Assembly (NCBI GenBank): GCA_021307315.1
Contig: JAJSPD010000026.1
Span: 372,001 to 436,000 of the forward strand
Length of the DNA: 64,000 nucleotides
Source: Bisporella sp. PMI_857
Lineage: Eukaryota; Ascomycota; Leotiomycetes; Helotiales; Helotiaceae
Reading direction: 5' to 3'
In this document: positions 37,219 through 49,845 of the stretch, piece by piece
How positions within the stretch are numbered: the stretch's first letter is position 1
Layout of the letters: every line of letters starts with the position of its first letter
Translations under genes and position numbers: made by a program
The notes under the pieces: generated by a model
The model's database searches: none
What the model saw: the letters and a program-made list of their open reading frames with translations, nothing else
Told to the model about the DNA's origin: nothing

Positions 37219-40200
37219 TCACTTCGCCTTCCCTTTCCCCTTTCCCTTGATGGGACTCTCCAGACTCGGAAATTCATCTTCCCCAACAACCCCGAACTCT
37301 TTTCTGCTCGTTTCTTCCGCTAGACTCAACTGCAACGCATACTCCAGATCATCCGCCTCAACCGCATCTTTTTTCTTATTCCTGAATTTTGAAGCCTGGC
37401 TCGTGGAAGGTGAAGACGACGCTGATCGGCGACTCTTCTTCTGCTTATAGACAATTGGGATGTCATAAGTGCCACTACCGCTCGATCTAGGCGAGCGGCC
37501 ACCAGAATCAACACCGTCGAGAAGAGAGAGTCGTATAGCTTCCTCAAGATCTTGGTTGAATTCTTCATCTTCTGGTGGTGACTTGCTCTTGTAGCTTCCG
37601 ACGGGCGTGACGGTGGAGCTGGTAAGAGCACTCTGGGAAGATTCGTCTGCAGTGTACCCGTTAGCGCTTTTGCGACGCTCCTCGTCTGCTTGAAATGTCT
37701 CGGTAGAAATGAGTTCAGCATAACGGAGCGCTTCCTCTTCACTAAGCTCACCGACGCCGAACCTTCCACGAAGTCTGGCTTCTTCCTTGGCACGGCGCAG
37801 TTTCTCCTTTCGAAGATCTTCTTGCTCGGTTGCGATATAATCCATCAATGCACCTCTTCCAGTATTTGTGAATCGGTCTGCATTGCCATTATTGCCTCGC
37901 TCGTTGGAACGACGAAGCCGACGCTTCTTGCTTTGATACTGATCGGATGCTGAAGCGCTGTATGACCAATAGCGCAAATGAGTTCCCAGTGAGACCATTC
38001 CGCGTAAAACTGTTGGATCCGGGTCAAGAAAAAGTGCACCTGCTGCGTAAAGATTGATCCCTACTCCTTGAACAGATGCCTCAGCTTGAACAAGCCTGCG
38101 TCTGGCACGGCTAGAGAATCTCGAGTGCAAAACTCTGATGGGCTGTAGTGATGATGCAAGTGGATCCCAGGCTTGAACAAGGCCATCATTTCCTCCATGA
38201 ACAACATAAAGTGCTGTAAGCGCTAGACAAGATATCTGTGGTGAGTCCGTATGGATAGTGCGGATAGGATGCAGCTCGTTGACAATGGCAGCATTCACAG
38301 ACTGGGGACCTCTCATATTAAAGACCACCACACTTCCGATACTTGTCCCAATTGCTAGAAAGCGAGCACGTTGACCAGGAATAGCGGCTGAAGATGCAGT
38401 ATTGCCTTGGTCCGAAGGTGTCGCGAATGGCGATGAGACTGTGGAGTCGCCATTTGCAGTGAGAATGGGATCCTCGCTGGTAGTCAACAATGCAAACGTA
38501 GACATGTCAATACCGCTGGCAGTAATCTTCACCAGTGGCTGGTCCTTCAACGACAAAGTTGATGTGCGCCATTCTTCAACAAGAGTTGCCCGAGCAAATT
38601 TCTTGAATGTGGGGCTACCAGGAAGGCTGGGTGCTCTATAGGGAGGTGTGTCGGTTGGCCTGTAGACAGTGGTACCGCCAAACAGTGCATCGACTTGCGG
38701 CCTATCTGGTGATAGATCTCTAGCAGGTGTAATCGTCTTGCCTCCACCAAATAGCGAAGCCATTGTCACAGCTTTCGGAGCCATTGGTGGAGTCTTTGGC
38801 AACGGATAGCCTTGAAGAGAAGTTTGCTCAGATCTCCATCTGGTATATCTCTTGATCTCTGCATTTTCACCTTCTTCAAAGGCGCACCGCATAACGACAA
38901 TTCCTTCTCCAGCTCCATTGCCATCGTCACCACCAAAGTCGACCTCAAGCCTTCGCCTCATATCCCAACCAAGACATATGTTTCTGAAGTGTGATGGTCG
39001 ATAAAGTAAAAATTTCTCAATTTCTTTTGTCTCCGCAATGATTTGCGCGTTAGATAGTCCCATGGAAGTGGCAGAAGATCTCGGAGAGTAGCTTCCATGG
39101 ATCTCCTGTTCATTGTACGGATCTTCCTTTGCTACACGGCGTGATGGCTCAGCAAGATTCCAGTAAGCGGTACGGCCGGCATTCCAAGCATGACGTTCAA
39201 CATCGCTATCGTCAACCTTGATGTCCAAAATTGCAGATGTGGGCGTGTTGCTAAGGTAGAAGATCTCGCCTAAAGCATTCAAGGCCACGGCCCAGATCCG
39301 GCCAGAAGCTTTCCGACCACTATTGAAGGATTCATCAACTTTGATCTGCACGATGGGCACCCCCGGGCAGAGAACCCATTTTGCAGTTAGCTGACCTCTT
39401 GTGATGCGACGTACATGCTGAGTATCGGCGCCCAAAGAATATGCAGACACAACTCCCAGAGTTGAGCCTGACATCAGCCCAATTAAACCATCTGTTGTCT
39501 TCGGAACATTAGCAGACTTGGCGATCCAGACAGCCGAGACTCCTTCAATAAGGTCCGGAATCCCAGGAATGCCAGACCCATGATCCACCATATTACTAGG
39601 CTGACTCAAAAAGCGCCCACGCATCTCCTCGGACGAACGAAAGTAAGTTTGTCCACCGGGGAAGCCTTCACCATATATCATACCATAAGGTTGGCTAACA
39701 TCCATCGAGTTTGGCAAGCCAGTAGGTCCGTCACCCGCACCGTATGGTTGGTCACCAACAAATAGTTCTGCAAATTGCGGTAGAGCTTGAGGATCGGATA
39801 AGCCCCAGTTGTCTACTTTGCCCACAGCAGGGTCGGACATGCTAGCCGTCCCGGTCTCATCAGTGCCGTGTATGAATCGTGTTGCCTTCTTGCCCGTGTT
39901 AAAGACTGCATGCAGGTGGTTGATGGTGGCAAACAGCTGAGAACCATATGTCACAACGGCATTCGTGTTGTTAGCAGCACTATTGGGTCGTGAGGAGCCG
40001 CTATGGCCTGCAGGTATTTGAGAAGGTTTGCCACGCCCAAGGCTGCGCAGAAGTCTCGTTCGCAGAATATACTCGCTGCGCCAGGACGAAAGAGTAGTCA
40101 AGCGAGTGAAATAACGACGTTCCGAGCGTAGAGCTTCTCTACTTTCGCCGTCTTGTAGATCCTTAGCTGTGCTATCTTGGCCAGGGAAGAACCGTGAAAA

Positions 40201-40811
40201 GGCGGTACGCCAGGCATGTGGCGTAGTAACAAGTTCGTAATATCGACGAGAAACGAGTGTCACGGCTGACAACGATGCCGCTGGTAAATGTGACAGGATA
40301 TGTGTGAGGACCTCTATATGATGATTAGATTAGAATTATTATACGACCAGAGATCCAAAGCACGAGGAATCCAACACTGCACCATGCCGCGTATTTATCA
40401 AAAAGGAATGGCCGTACCATTAGGAAAATCCCCCAATTTTGGTCCGTCTCCATTTCTGGCTGTAGAGTTCACGATCTTAAATCCCGGACCCTCATTAACC
40501 CTCCTCGGAGAATGCGACAAAGCATTTTCATATTCCTCAATCTGTTGGAATGATGGCTTGGATCTCTTGTCCTTGCCTGCTATTTTCAATCGTGATGATT
40601 GTTCCTCAACATTGCGGGCTTCTTTCCGTGTCGTAGCTGAACCTCTTGACGAGGAACGAGATCTTGGTCGAGAGAGATCATCGCCTTGGTTACCGCGTAT
40701 ATTTGCGGAGTTCGTGTCTGGAGAGTGCAAGCCATATTGGGAAGATTCGGAGGTGGACGCGGTGTTGACTGGGTTGGAACTGTTTGAAAGCGCTGTGGGG
40801 TCTATTTGCAT
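37219..40811 (-). CDS. F-box protein with C-terminal UIMs, Ufo1-like
   Basis: Two exons; the ATG at 40811 gives MQIDPTALSNSSNPVN. Exon 1 is disordered. After an intron (GTACGG...ATATAG, about 40313-40415) the F-box reads VLTHILSHLPAASLSAVTLV then SRRYYELVTTPHAWRTAF. The central ~600 residues look like a beta-propeller: VSAVWIAKSANVPKTTDGLI, RFLAIGTSIGSVVVFNMRG, ALYVVHGGNDGLVQAWDPL. The C-terminal part has two ubiquitin-interacting motifs, DLEEAIRLSLLDG and DLEYALQLSLAEE, and ends in a KGKGKGKAK tail. About 1,160 residues. This order (F-box, propeller, UIMs) matches yeast Ufo1, an SCF substrate receptor whose UIMs control its own turnover and handing of substrate to the proteasome. The substrate here is unknown. 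Confidence 0.8.
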
Positions 40812-41379
40812 TAAAGTTTTCTGGAAGATGTGGTTTGAGAAGTGAGACTGAGCCAGTGGTTTCTGGTCAGTCGAGTGTAGTTTTGCGGTGTATGGTGGTG
40901 GAGATTCCTGGCTGAATATGCTGGTTGTGATCTTTGAAGAAAAAGTTGTGACGTGGGATTTGGCTCACAGCTTGGGTGTGCGGGAGATGAGGCTGCCAAA
41001 TCGGGATTAGCGCATTTGACAGCATAACTTGGGTGAGATTTGACAGAGATAGAAACAAGAGAGAAAGTGAGATGATCCATTTAAGAAATCATGATCATCA
41101 AGGTTAATAGCAAAATCTATAGGATGGCGTATATCACATTAGCTTCGACTTTGTGATGAATCTACACTTGTCTACTACCAAAGGTTACAAAAGTTCATGA
41201 TATCAGCGCAAATAAATTCTGTCTATTTTAGATCAGAAGGTTTAAGCTTCCCCATGTTCGTATATACATGGACCTATTGTACATTATTATCATATGGAAA
41301 CCGTTCCACCTGGGGTATATTTAATGCAAGCATTTCCTTTTTCCTCAAAACGCCTATAATCACCAAATCCGATAAGGCA
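40812..41379. other. Spacer between two minus-strand genes
   Basis: Promoter of the Ufo1-like gene and 3' end of the GPI-protein gene. No feature recognised. Confidence 0.6.
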
Positions 41380-43897
41380 TCAGATCAAATACCCAACGCC
41401 AAATGCGATGCATATCCCCAAGACTCCATATAATGGCTGCACAGCCCCAGCCCCATTCTTTTTTCCTGTCTGCGTTGCCGTTGGCGCTGACAAAACAGCC
41501 ACGGTAGTTGTTTTGAACCCAACTCCTCCCGGCCCCAAGCTAATGGTCTGGCCGTTATAGACCTGTGTTGTGGTTTTGGCATCAGGTCCGATAGTGTAAA
41601 TAGTCCCTCCAATATTCACCAACGTAGACCCGATTTGAGAGTACGTGATTCCTCCAGCTGTGATTACTTGCGTGGCTGGCAAGTGGTTCAAGGGATATGT
41701 TAGAGTAGAATCGTCAACTATGAGTCCGCTAGGTCCTATGGTTACTGGCTTTCCGTTTATCATAGTTGTAATTGGCTGCGCGTTTGGACCGATCGTGTAT
41801 GTTATACCACCGATCACTGCAAGACTGTACCCGACTTCTGTGACTGTCACTCCACCGACGAGACCCAGCGTAATTCCAGCAGCCCCGCCTATGGTCGACG
41901 TCCCAAACACAACCCCGTCAGGGCCGATAGTGATAAGTTGCCCATTGAACAGTTTCGTTTGAGGAGTTGAGCCCGGACCATAGAGAATTGTGGACCCATC
42001 AATAACAACTTGAGATGCACCAATTGCAGTAATAAGCTCGCCATCAAGAACTACTACGTTTGTGGGTAATGATGGCGGCGATATTGTAGTATCTGAGAAT
42101 CCCAAACCTCCAGAGCCCACGGAAATTGTTTGTCCGTTGACTACAATAGTTGTCGAGGGAGCCCCTGCGCCGATCGCAAATGTAGTTCCTGCAATCACTG
42201 CTGAAGAAGGTGCCAATAGAACTGGAACGCCATTGACTGTAGTCGGCGTAGCTACTGGTCTGAAAATGCCAGGATTGGTTGGGAGAGGGATGACGACTCC
42301 AGGGCCGATAGCTTGAGAAGGATTCACAGTCCAAGTTTGGCCTCCTACCGTCACTTGTGTAACTGCAGGACGACCACCGTTGACTATAGTAGTAGGGCCA
42401 ATCGCAACGAAAGTTGGTCCTATAACTACTGGTACACCAGCGACTGTGGTACGAGAAGTAGTCGGAGCTGGAGAATTACTCGCGGGGTTTTGCACCGGTA
42501 TCGCACCAGAGCCACCCCCTCCTGAGTTCCCTCCTCCAGAATTCCCTCCATTTCCTGGGTTTTGAACATTGCCGCCGTCACCAACATCAGTTGGCCGAAT
42601 TACACCTGGAATTGTCGTATCAACCTCACCAGATCTTGTATTCGGGAGAGGTGGATCAAGCGGCCCCCAAGAAATGCCAGTTGTGACTGTAACTTTGCCT
42701 GTAGATACTCCTCCAGGATATGGCACTTCTGGCTCCGTTGTCCAAACTGTCACGGGATTCTTGCTTGTAACAATGATTGTTGTTGGTGCGGGGATTAGAA
42801 ATGTGGCTGCCGGCTGCGAAATCCCAAACCCAGCTGTGCTACTAGTTGCCGTTGGAGGTGGTGGGAGATAGGCGATGGTGGTTCTCGATGCGTTACAATA
42901 CGTGGGAGGCGTGAATTCAGGAATCAGAGGATATGCACTGGAAGTAATGGTCGCATTACCCGTCAAAGTTAGTGTAATTGTTGTCGGATTTGGTTCAATT
43001 ATCCACACTGTGCTGGGTTGGCCAGGAGCAAGGGTGGTGTCACACTTGGTACTGGATTCGGTTTTAGTGGCGGTCAAAAACGAAGTCGAACACTCTCCGG
43101 CTTTATCCACCACATTTCCTTCCTTATCATAGATAATACATGTCCACGTCGGATCTCGTGTTGGCTCAACATAGCATTTTCCATCCAGATCATAAATGCT
43201 ACATTCCGTGGTTGCAGTCGGAGTAATGGTTGGCGGGCACACTCCAGCTTTGTCGGTGACATTTCCTTCCTCATCATATAAAGTACATGTCGGAACTTCT
43301 GTTGGCTCTGGGTCTGGCCAGCATATTCCATCCGCGTCATAATTAGTACATGTCTGTTTAGGTGGGTATGTTGTAGGCAAACAAGAGCCCACTTTGTTGA
43401 CTTCAGCACAGGTAGGGGTTTGGGTAGCCGGTGGAATCGTGGTATTCGACCATGTTGTCGAATTTGATATAGACGTGGGCGATGGCGAGGTTTCAGGCCA
43501 TGTTGGATCTATACTTGGTACCGGGATGAGGACTTGGGTTGAAAGAGGGATTGACTCTGACGTCGGTGGTGGATTTAGAGGACCCCACGAGATTCCACTA
43601 GATACCGTTACCTTATCTGTGGTCGTGCTTGAGGATAAATAATACGTGGAAGACGAGGTGCTGGTAGCATTCAATGGTTGTGATGATAAGCCTGAAGTAC
43701 TACTACTCGATGGTAAATCGGAGCTACTTGTGCTTGACAAGATAAATGTGCGTATAGGGGTTACAACGGCAACTATCATGAAATGTTAGTTGAAGCACGT
43801 TGGTTTCAAGAGACAGATTAAATTTACCATTCCGCCCTAAGACCACTGACGAACACAATATCGTACTCCAATAGAGGAGTTCAAAGTTATGGAACAT
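41380..43897 (-). CDS. Repetitive GPI-anchored cell-surface protein
   Basis: Two exons: ATG at 43897 (MFHNFELLYWSTILCSSVVL), intron GTAAAT...TGATAG, then one long exon; about 820 residues. The N-terminus is a signal peptide. The C-terminus GVLGICIAFGVGYLI after GAGAVQPLY is a GPI-attachment signal, so it should end in the plasma membrane or wall. After a Ser/Thr-rich stalk comes a Cys array (about residues 145-251) in which a short module (CTNYDADGIC, CSIYDLDGKC) alternates with a long one (CTLYDEEGNVTDKAGVC, CIIYDKEGNVVDKAGEC). A KVTV-GISWGPL-PP motif occurs twice. The C-terminal ~400 residues are irregular tandem repeats with NGQTI.IGP.GV and G.TYTIGPNA.P.TT motifs, probably beta-solenoid-like. 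Function unknown; likely an adhesin or wall component. Confidence 0.8.
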
Positions 43898-45414
43898 CTT
43901 AACTTCTCAATCTAAACCAGCTCTTAAATGTTGCTTTTTGAAAGACTGCAATGGTGCGCCTAGGTTTCAACACGAGCAATACCTGAAAGTTGGCAAGCGG
44001 TTTCTCAGAAGCATCTGGCAGGTGAAGAAGATCTTCTGATCTCAATTAACCATGGCAGGATAGATAGAAGCGGGAACGCAGAAACGACAGTGGTGGATGG
44101 ATAAAGTGCTATAGTTCACGGCACATAGAGTAAACAATACTAAACCACCGTGGTTTAACGGATGGGAGGTACCACCCGGGGAACATCTGGATATTAAGAA
44201 CTGCTCGTGAAAGGGAGGGAAATGTGCAGATGAGGTGCAGGATGCTTAATGCTGTGGTGGAGTAGGCAAAATGAAAGAGCCGGTCTGCCAAGTGACTCTT
44301 TCCAGGGTGTGGATTAGCGCTGGTTACAGGGCTCATAAGCCATGTTGCCAAACTGTCCACTTATACATTCCTTTTAACATTACCCTGCGGGACAGCCCTG
44401 CACCTTGGTAAAAGGTTGATCATGGATCTAGTGAGCTAGCCCAGGTTTTGCAGGTGACGGTGTCCGGGGTGAGAAGGAGAGGAGTTATGAGGGGGGCTGA
44501 GGGGAACCTGACCAGTGGAGTGGCTTTTAGCGATAAAGCTACAGTAGAAGTACAGTACTGCAAGTAGACGCAGCAAACCAATACTGTATACAGTATCAAC
44601 AAACAATAGGTGGCCAGATCTTTAACTCCTTCCTGTACCACCGTAGGTCGAAAACCAAGACTGAGGTAATGTACTTCTGGGTAATCCCAAGTAGAAGGAC
44701 CGAAGCGGTTGGTGGGTGGCCGTGAAGTGAGAATTTTATTCAGCATTTCTGCCTCTCCTCGCCATCTCGTTGGCTACTCTACGAGTATGTGTTTCTATGC
44801 GGAAGTGCTTTTGGCTACAAGCTGGGAGCAGATTGTCCGTGAAAGCTCCACTTGGCATAGGGTAATGATTAAGCTTTCCAGTAAAATGAGATCGTCTCGA
44901 TTCTTTTTTCGCCTTGCGAAACAACTAAGCAAGATGTCGGAAATTCATGCTTTCAGCTCGTAGCCTTATGGCCTTAAGGAAAACCACTTATGACCGACAC
45001 AATACATAAGATGAACCCTTAAGGCTCCGCCGTACTTGGAATGAAAGTACACGGACCCTAAAGCATGTTGTAGAATTAGATGTTCATTTAGCGTAATAAC
45101 GATGGGCGGGCATCAGTGTGGATGTGTCTGTTAGCTAAGGAGTTAATCACAGCCATCAAAGTCTAAAAAGATGATGAACGCGTCGTCAACATTTGCTTCG
45201 TATTTGGCGTACTGGGTGTGCTGGGGGCTCGTACCTGCACTACACGTATTTGCCCTCTGCTTGTCCTCACACCTCTTTTGAGTACGGATTATGGTGATAC
45301 GGCAGGGAGCTAGAGGTCGGATGTCTCTTTCCAGCTGATCGCTTGCTCCCCTGATCCTCTAATCCTGAGCACAAACCACACACCCACATGGTACAGCACA
45401 GTACTGTATAGTAC

Positions 45415-45472
45415 CGGACAGGGCAAGGACAGCACAGGACAAGACAGGACAGGACAAGACAGGACAGGACGG
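45415..45472. repeat. AGGACA-type minisatellite
   Basis: Short tandem array. The core 15-mer CAGGACAAGACAGGA is repeated about 2.5 times, flanked by related GGACA units. Confidence 0.85.
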
Positions 45473-46812
45473 AAACGCAATTTGGTATGTTTATGCATAT
45501 TTGTCCAGGGCATGTATCTTAAGCGATGCCCTCGTTTGTGAACATGATCGGAGGATGCATGCGGGTTGGAAGAGTCTGGCCCAGAATCCCTGCTATCCAG
45601 AGTTCCAGTTTTCCAAATTCCTGAACGGAGGGACCATCCAGGTCTCCCCGTCCGGATCTTGTTGGACAGCAACAGACGGCAGCCACTAATACCACCATCA
45701 CCACCAGACCACATGTTAATCAGGGATTTCGGGGACCCGACCATCCAGCTCCCTCAACTGTACAACCGGAGTTTAACCAACCAGCCGGTTTATAATTTCT
45801 GTATGGTAAGCTATCCTTAGCACTTTTTTTGCTCGTACCATATTGATACTTGCATATTTCTCATAGACGGTTCACATCCTCCGTAAAAGGATATATACAA
45901 TAATGCAACAATCCATAAATGCAGCTGGCAGCAAAAAAAAAAGGTACGTCGTTTACTGTAAGCGGCTCCAGCACACTGCACACTTTCGATACATCTTTTA
46001 TAGAGTGGTAAACAAGAAAGAGATTATTCACAACCCCCATGTTATCCAATGTCAGCACTGAGGCAGTCATATCATAGTTCGTGCGCAAGCGAGATATCAA
46101 TCGCCAAATCATAGAATCGCTGGTGGCGCCTGAACGCATCAAGCCATGTTTGAGGTAACAAACGTCCCGAGGCCCAAAGGAACGTCGGGAAGCCACCCAA
46201 CGATCGTGATGGTTTCGGCAGAAAGATCTCGCAACCTCTGCCGTGCCGTTCATGCTGCAACGGCACGAAAGGGCAGGTGGTGGATGATTTGCATCTCACA
46301 TTCTGAACCTGATGGTCTCTCGACCCAATTCCTTTACGAGAATTTGGCGTAGTTGTCTCAGTTCTTGGAGAGAAACAATCGCGTAATACGGGGTACAAGA
46401 AGGAATGATCAGCAGTGGTCGACACCACCACAGTGATGGTGAGGATGCCATTTTAAGATCACCATACACTTGATCATTGGTCCCAAATACCTGTTGCTGT
46501 GCCTCAAACCATCGCATCACACACACACACTTTGATCCTAGTCTATATATCTACATTTTACGACCAGGGCAAGCGAGTCTGCATCGTGTCGGAGAAGATT
46601 TCATCCATTTTTTCTTAACACCACCCTCCCAAACTGCCCAAAGCAGACCTCGGAGAATTACTTCATCAGTCGCGGCCTTCCTCTTGCCTGAATGAGGGCA
46701 ATCAATTCAAAGTGGGTGACCGGCAGGTACTTTATCTGGACCACGTGAGATCTTGTTAGAAGTTAACTGTATCCAACTTGCTAGTTGCTGTATGAATAAT
46801 GTGCTCTGCGGG

Positions 46813-46814
<2 letters not shown>

Positions 46815-46843
<29 letters not shown>
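46815..46843. repeat. (TC)n microsatellite
   Basis: About 14 TC units, followed by T-rich and further CT-rich sequence. Confidence 0.9.
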
Positions 46844-46846
<3 letters not shown>

Positions 46847-47379
46847 TTTTTTTCTCTCTCTCGATATCGAATGTTCAGCTGTTTTCGGTGTACTCAGGCG
46901 CACATTCTTGACATTGTGGGCCTGCGGATCTCTTCAACCTTTTCGCCCCCATTGTTTGTTGATAAACTCTTCCCTGCCTAGTCCGGGCTGAGAAAATGAC
47001 CACCACCGTGATTCACTTAACGGCTTCAACGCTTTAAGCAGGCAATCTCCTGGCTTCCGGGGGGCACCTCGATTGTAAGGTTTTATCAGTCCTTGGCCGC
47101 GTCGTGGCGCCCTAAAGACCACTGAAATCATCACTACGTTACTAGTCAGCACACCCTAAAACATATCCACCCAAGGCTGACGAAACGTAAAACCGCCTGA
47201 TTGCGCTCCCTGAGACCCCCGCCATTATCTCCCAATTGCCATAACCCACCCGAGGGCCAGTACCGGGTCCACCATCCGCGCCCTTGGGATAGCCATGTTC
47301 CATATGTTCAGTTGGATCTGGCATTGTTTCCCTCGATCATTTTTCGTGTGAAATAGAGAATGCGATCAAGTTCCTGACC

Positions 47380-49845
47380 ATGCTGCTGCTGCTGCTGAGG
47401 CGGGTAGGACTCATCACAGCATTGGCGGCACAATGTGTGAACAGTTCCCCAGCAGCCTTGACTGTAACACCCTCGGTCCAATGGTTCGTGGGTTAAATTT
47501 CAACAAATTCTAACAGAGTCACTAACAACTACAGGTATGGCGATGATGGAGATTGGTCGGCGGTCTCAATTCGCATCGGAACACCGCCGCAATGGGTCGA
47601 TGTAATGGTTAGCACTGTGAGCTCGGAAACATGGATTGTTGGAAAAGGAGGATGTCCTTCAACGCCGTCCGATTGCAATAATATGCGCGGAGGGCTGTTC
47701 ACCCCAGGGAGCTCGACGTCATGGCAACCACAAGGCTTCTTTGAACTAGGGGTTGACAAGCACCTGGGAAATACTGGGTACGCGGAATATGGATTCGACA
47801 ATTTGACCTTTGGCACTACAGGCGTGAGCTTGGCAAACGCAATCGTTGGGGCCTTTAACTATACCGGAACGATCAACTCGACTCAATATTTGCTTGGATT
47901 TTTTGGGTTGGGAATTGTTCCTGGAAGCTTCAACAATACTAAAGTCCCTAGCGCGATTAGTGCACTGCTCGAAAAGGAAGATGCGATCCCCAGTCACAGC
48001 TACGGATATACCGCAGGAGCAAGATATCAGGACAAAGGAGTCCTCAACTCTTTAACATTAGGGGGATATGATGCTAATCGTCTCGTTCCGCATGACACTT
48101 CGTTTACCCTAAATCCTAGTCAAAATCCGGAGGTCTATATCAACTCTATTTCTGTTACGAATACGGGCATTTCCAGCAGTTTGGCATATTCCTCTGACCG
48201 GGTTTCTGCTGTGATTGACAGTTCTACTCCGTATTTATGGCTTCCAAAGGCAACATGTGAACGATTTGCGACTGCATTAGGCTTGATCTACGATGAATCG
48301 TTAAATCTATACACTTTTCCGACAAATAGCTCTCAGCACGAGACGTTACAAACTTCGAATATAACTTTCGCATTCAGTCTATCAGACATATCTGCATCAC
48401 CGGCCACTGTTGTGATTACGTTGCCGTATGCAGCATTTGATTTAAAACTGACCTTCCCAGCCATTCCCGGAACTGTTTCCGGCGCTGCGAATGCTACAAA
48501 ATACTACTTTCCTCTCCGACAAGCAGCTAGTGATGCGCAATATACTATCGGCCGAGTCTTTCTCCAAGAAGCCTACTTGATCACAGACTATGAGAGGGGA
48601 AACTTTTCGGTCCATCAAGCTGTACATAATTCTTATCAAAACACCAATATTGTCGCGATCACGCGACCTTCAACAAGCACCTTTTCTGGACCAGAGACAT
48701 CGCAAAAAGGTGGTACAAAACTTTCCACTGGGGCAATCGTGGGGGTCAGTATTGCAATTGTGGCAGTTGTTGTCCTTTTGATATTCATAGGAATCTGTCT
48801 CTATCGACGCAGAAAGAAACGCACGATTGTGGATGATGAAAAAGCTACAACAGCCCCGACTCGGTCTCTCTTCGGTCGCCTGCGTAGGAGGAAAGAACCA
48901 CTTCCACATGAAGCCAGTGGTGACACTAGCTACCCAACAGAAGTCGGAGCTGACGCAACGCATGAGCGTTTTGAGCTCCCTGCGCCGATCGGTCCTGTAG
49001 AACTAGATAGCGAATACGGAACTTTAGACGGCACCACAGAGAATGGGTCATCAACCCAAGATTCTAATAAGCTTTCCGCCTATGAACGAGAGAGAAGGAA
49101 ACTCGAACATCAACAAATAGCAGCAGCACACGCGCAACGAGAATTAGACACCTACCATCCAGAGAAAACGGAGAACGATGTCAGTTCCATGCCACATTAC
49201 CGACCATCAGACTCACTGCGCGAAATACCAGACGTCGAGAGCCCCCTCGTAAGTCCTGTAGGGCCCGAATCAGGTGGCTCCTTGACGATCAGTAATGGCG
49301 CGCCATCTCCAGTCAGCCCGGGTTTCACATCCGCGCCCGTATCACCCATGACGGCCGCTCCGCCTACATACACGCCTATCGCCTCCACGAATGTCGTTTA
49401 TGCAGGACGTTTACCTCCAAATGTTGTCCTTCCACCAGTAGTGCCCAAATTCGTGGGACCGGACGGGAGGACTATGAGTGATGAGAGCGGATCAGGTTCG
49501 GGCTCAGGGTCAGGGTTAGGGTCTGATCCTATAAGCAGCACACTGGGAAGTGGATTCACGGATCGTGAGAGTGATGACCTGTATGGCGCCACCACAAGAG
49601 CTCCCCTCTCGCCTGTCTCTCCAAGTGGTCCTGCCTATGCTTTAACAGGTCTGGACGATGGTCCGGTTGCGCCAGAAGAAGAGGGACGGTACATCCCAAA
49701 TGCGCGCGCAGATGCGCAGGTACAGGAAATCCTTGCACCATGGGGCAGTAGGAGGAGGTTAGATGGCGAAGACATTGTGCACGTCCCACAACCTGCTGCG
49801 AATAGGTTCTCCTGGGAAGAAGAGAGAACCCAGGGGACAGACTGA
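47380..49845 (+). CDS. Membrane-anchored aspartic-protease-like protein, probably inactive
   Basis: Two exons (47380-47483 and 47535-49845) give 804 residues. The signal peptide MLLLLLRRVGLITALAAQC is followed by a pepsin-like (A1) ectodomain starting WSAVSIRIGTPPQWVDVMV. The first active-site motif, normally DTGS, is STVS (residues 61-64), so the catalytic Asp is lost. The second keeps Asp263 but reads DSSTPYLWLP instead of DTGT. Other A1 features remain (LTLGGYDANRL, YTIGRVFLQEAYLITDYERG) plus several N-glycosylation sites. One transmembrane helix (about 434-458, GAIVGVSIAIVAVVVLLIFI) precedes an RRRKKR stop-transfer and a ~346-residue disordered cytosolic tail with Ser/Pro and Gly-Ser repeats. 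Likely a surface protein that binds rather than cuts peptides; this is inference. Family membership is firm, role unknown. Confidence 0.82.

Larger units (their letters stand above)
43898..47379. other. Long spacer with minisatellite and dinucleotide repeats
   Basis: 3.5 kb without a supported gene. Short ORFs occur on both strands (for example 45861-46431 minus) but show no domain and overlap in several frames. A minus-strand ORF from 47324 is discussed under rejected items. Could hold regulatory or non-coding RNA; nothing can be claimed. Confidence 0.5.

Noticed and set aside
42062..43281. Several 70-100 codon plus-strand ORFs
   Set aside because: Shadow frames of the repetitive GPI-protein gene on the minus strand.
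47142..47324. Gly-rich 60-codon ORF on the minus strand (MPDPTEHMEHGYPKG...)
   Set aside because: Starts only 55 bp from the divergent protease-like ATG, has no recognised domain and no clear continuation. Kept as unproven.
49490..49525. Telomere-like GGGTTAGGG sequence
   Set aside because: It lies inside the aspartic-protease-like reading frame and encodes Gly-Ser/Leu repeats; only one TTAGGG unit is present.
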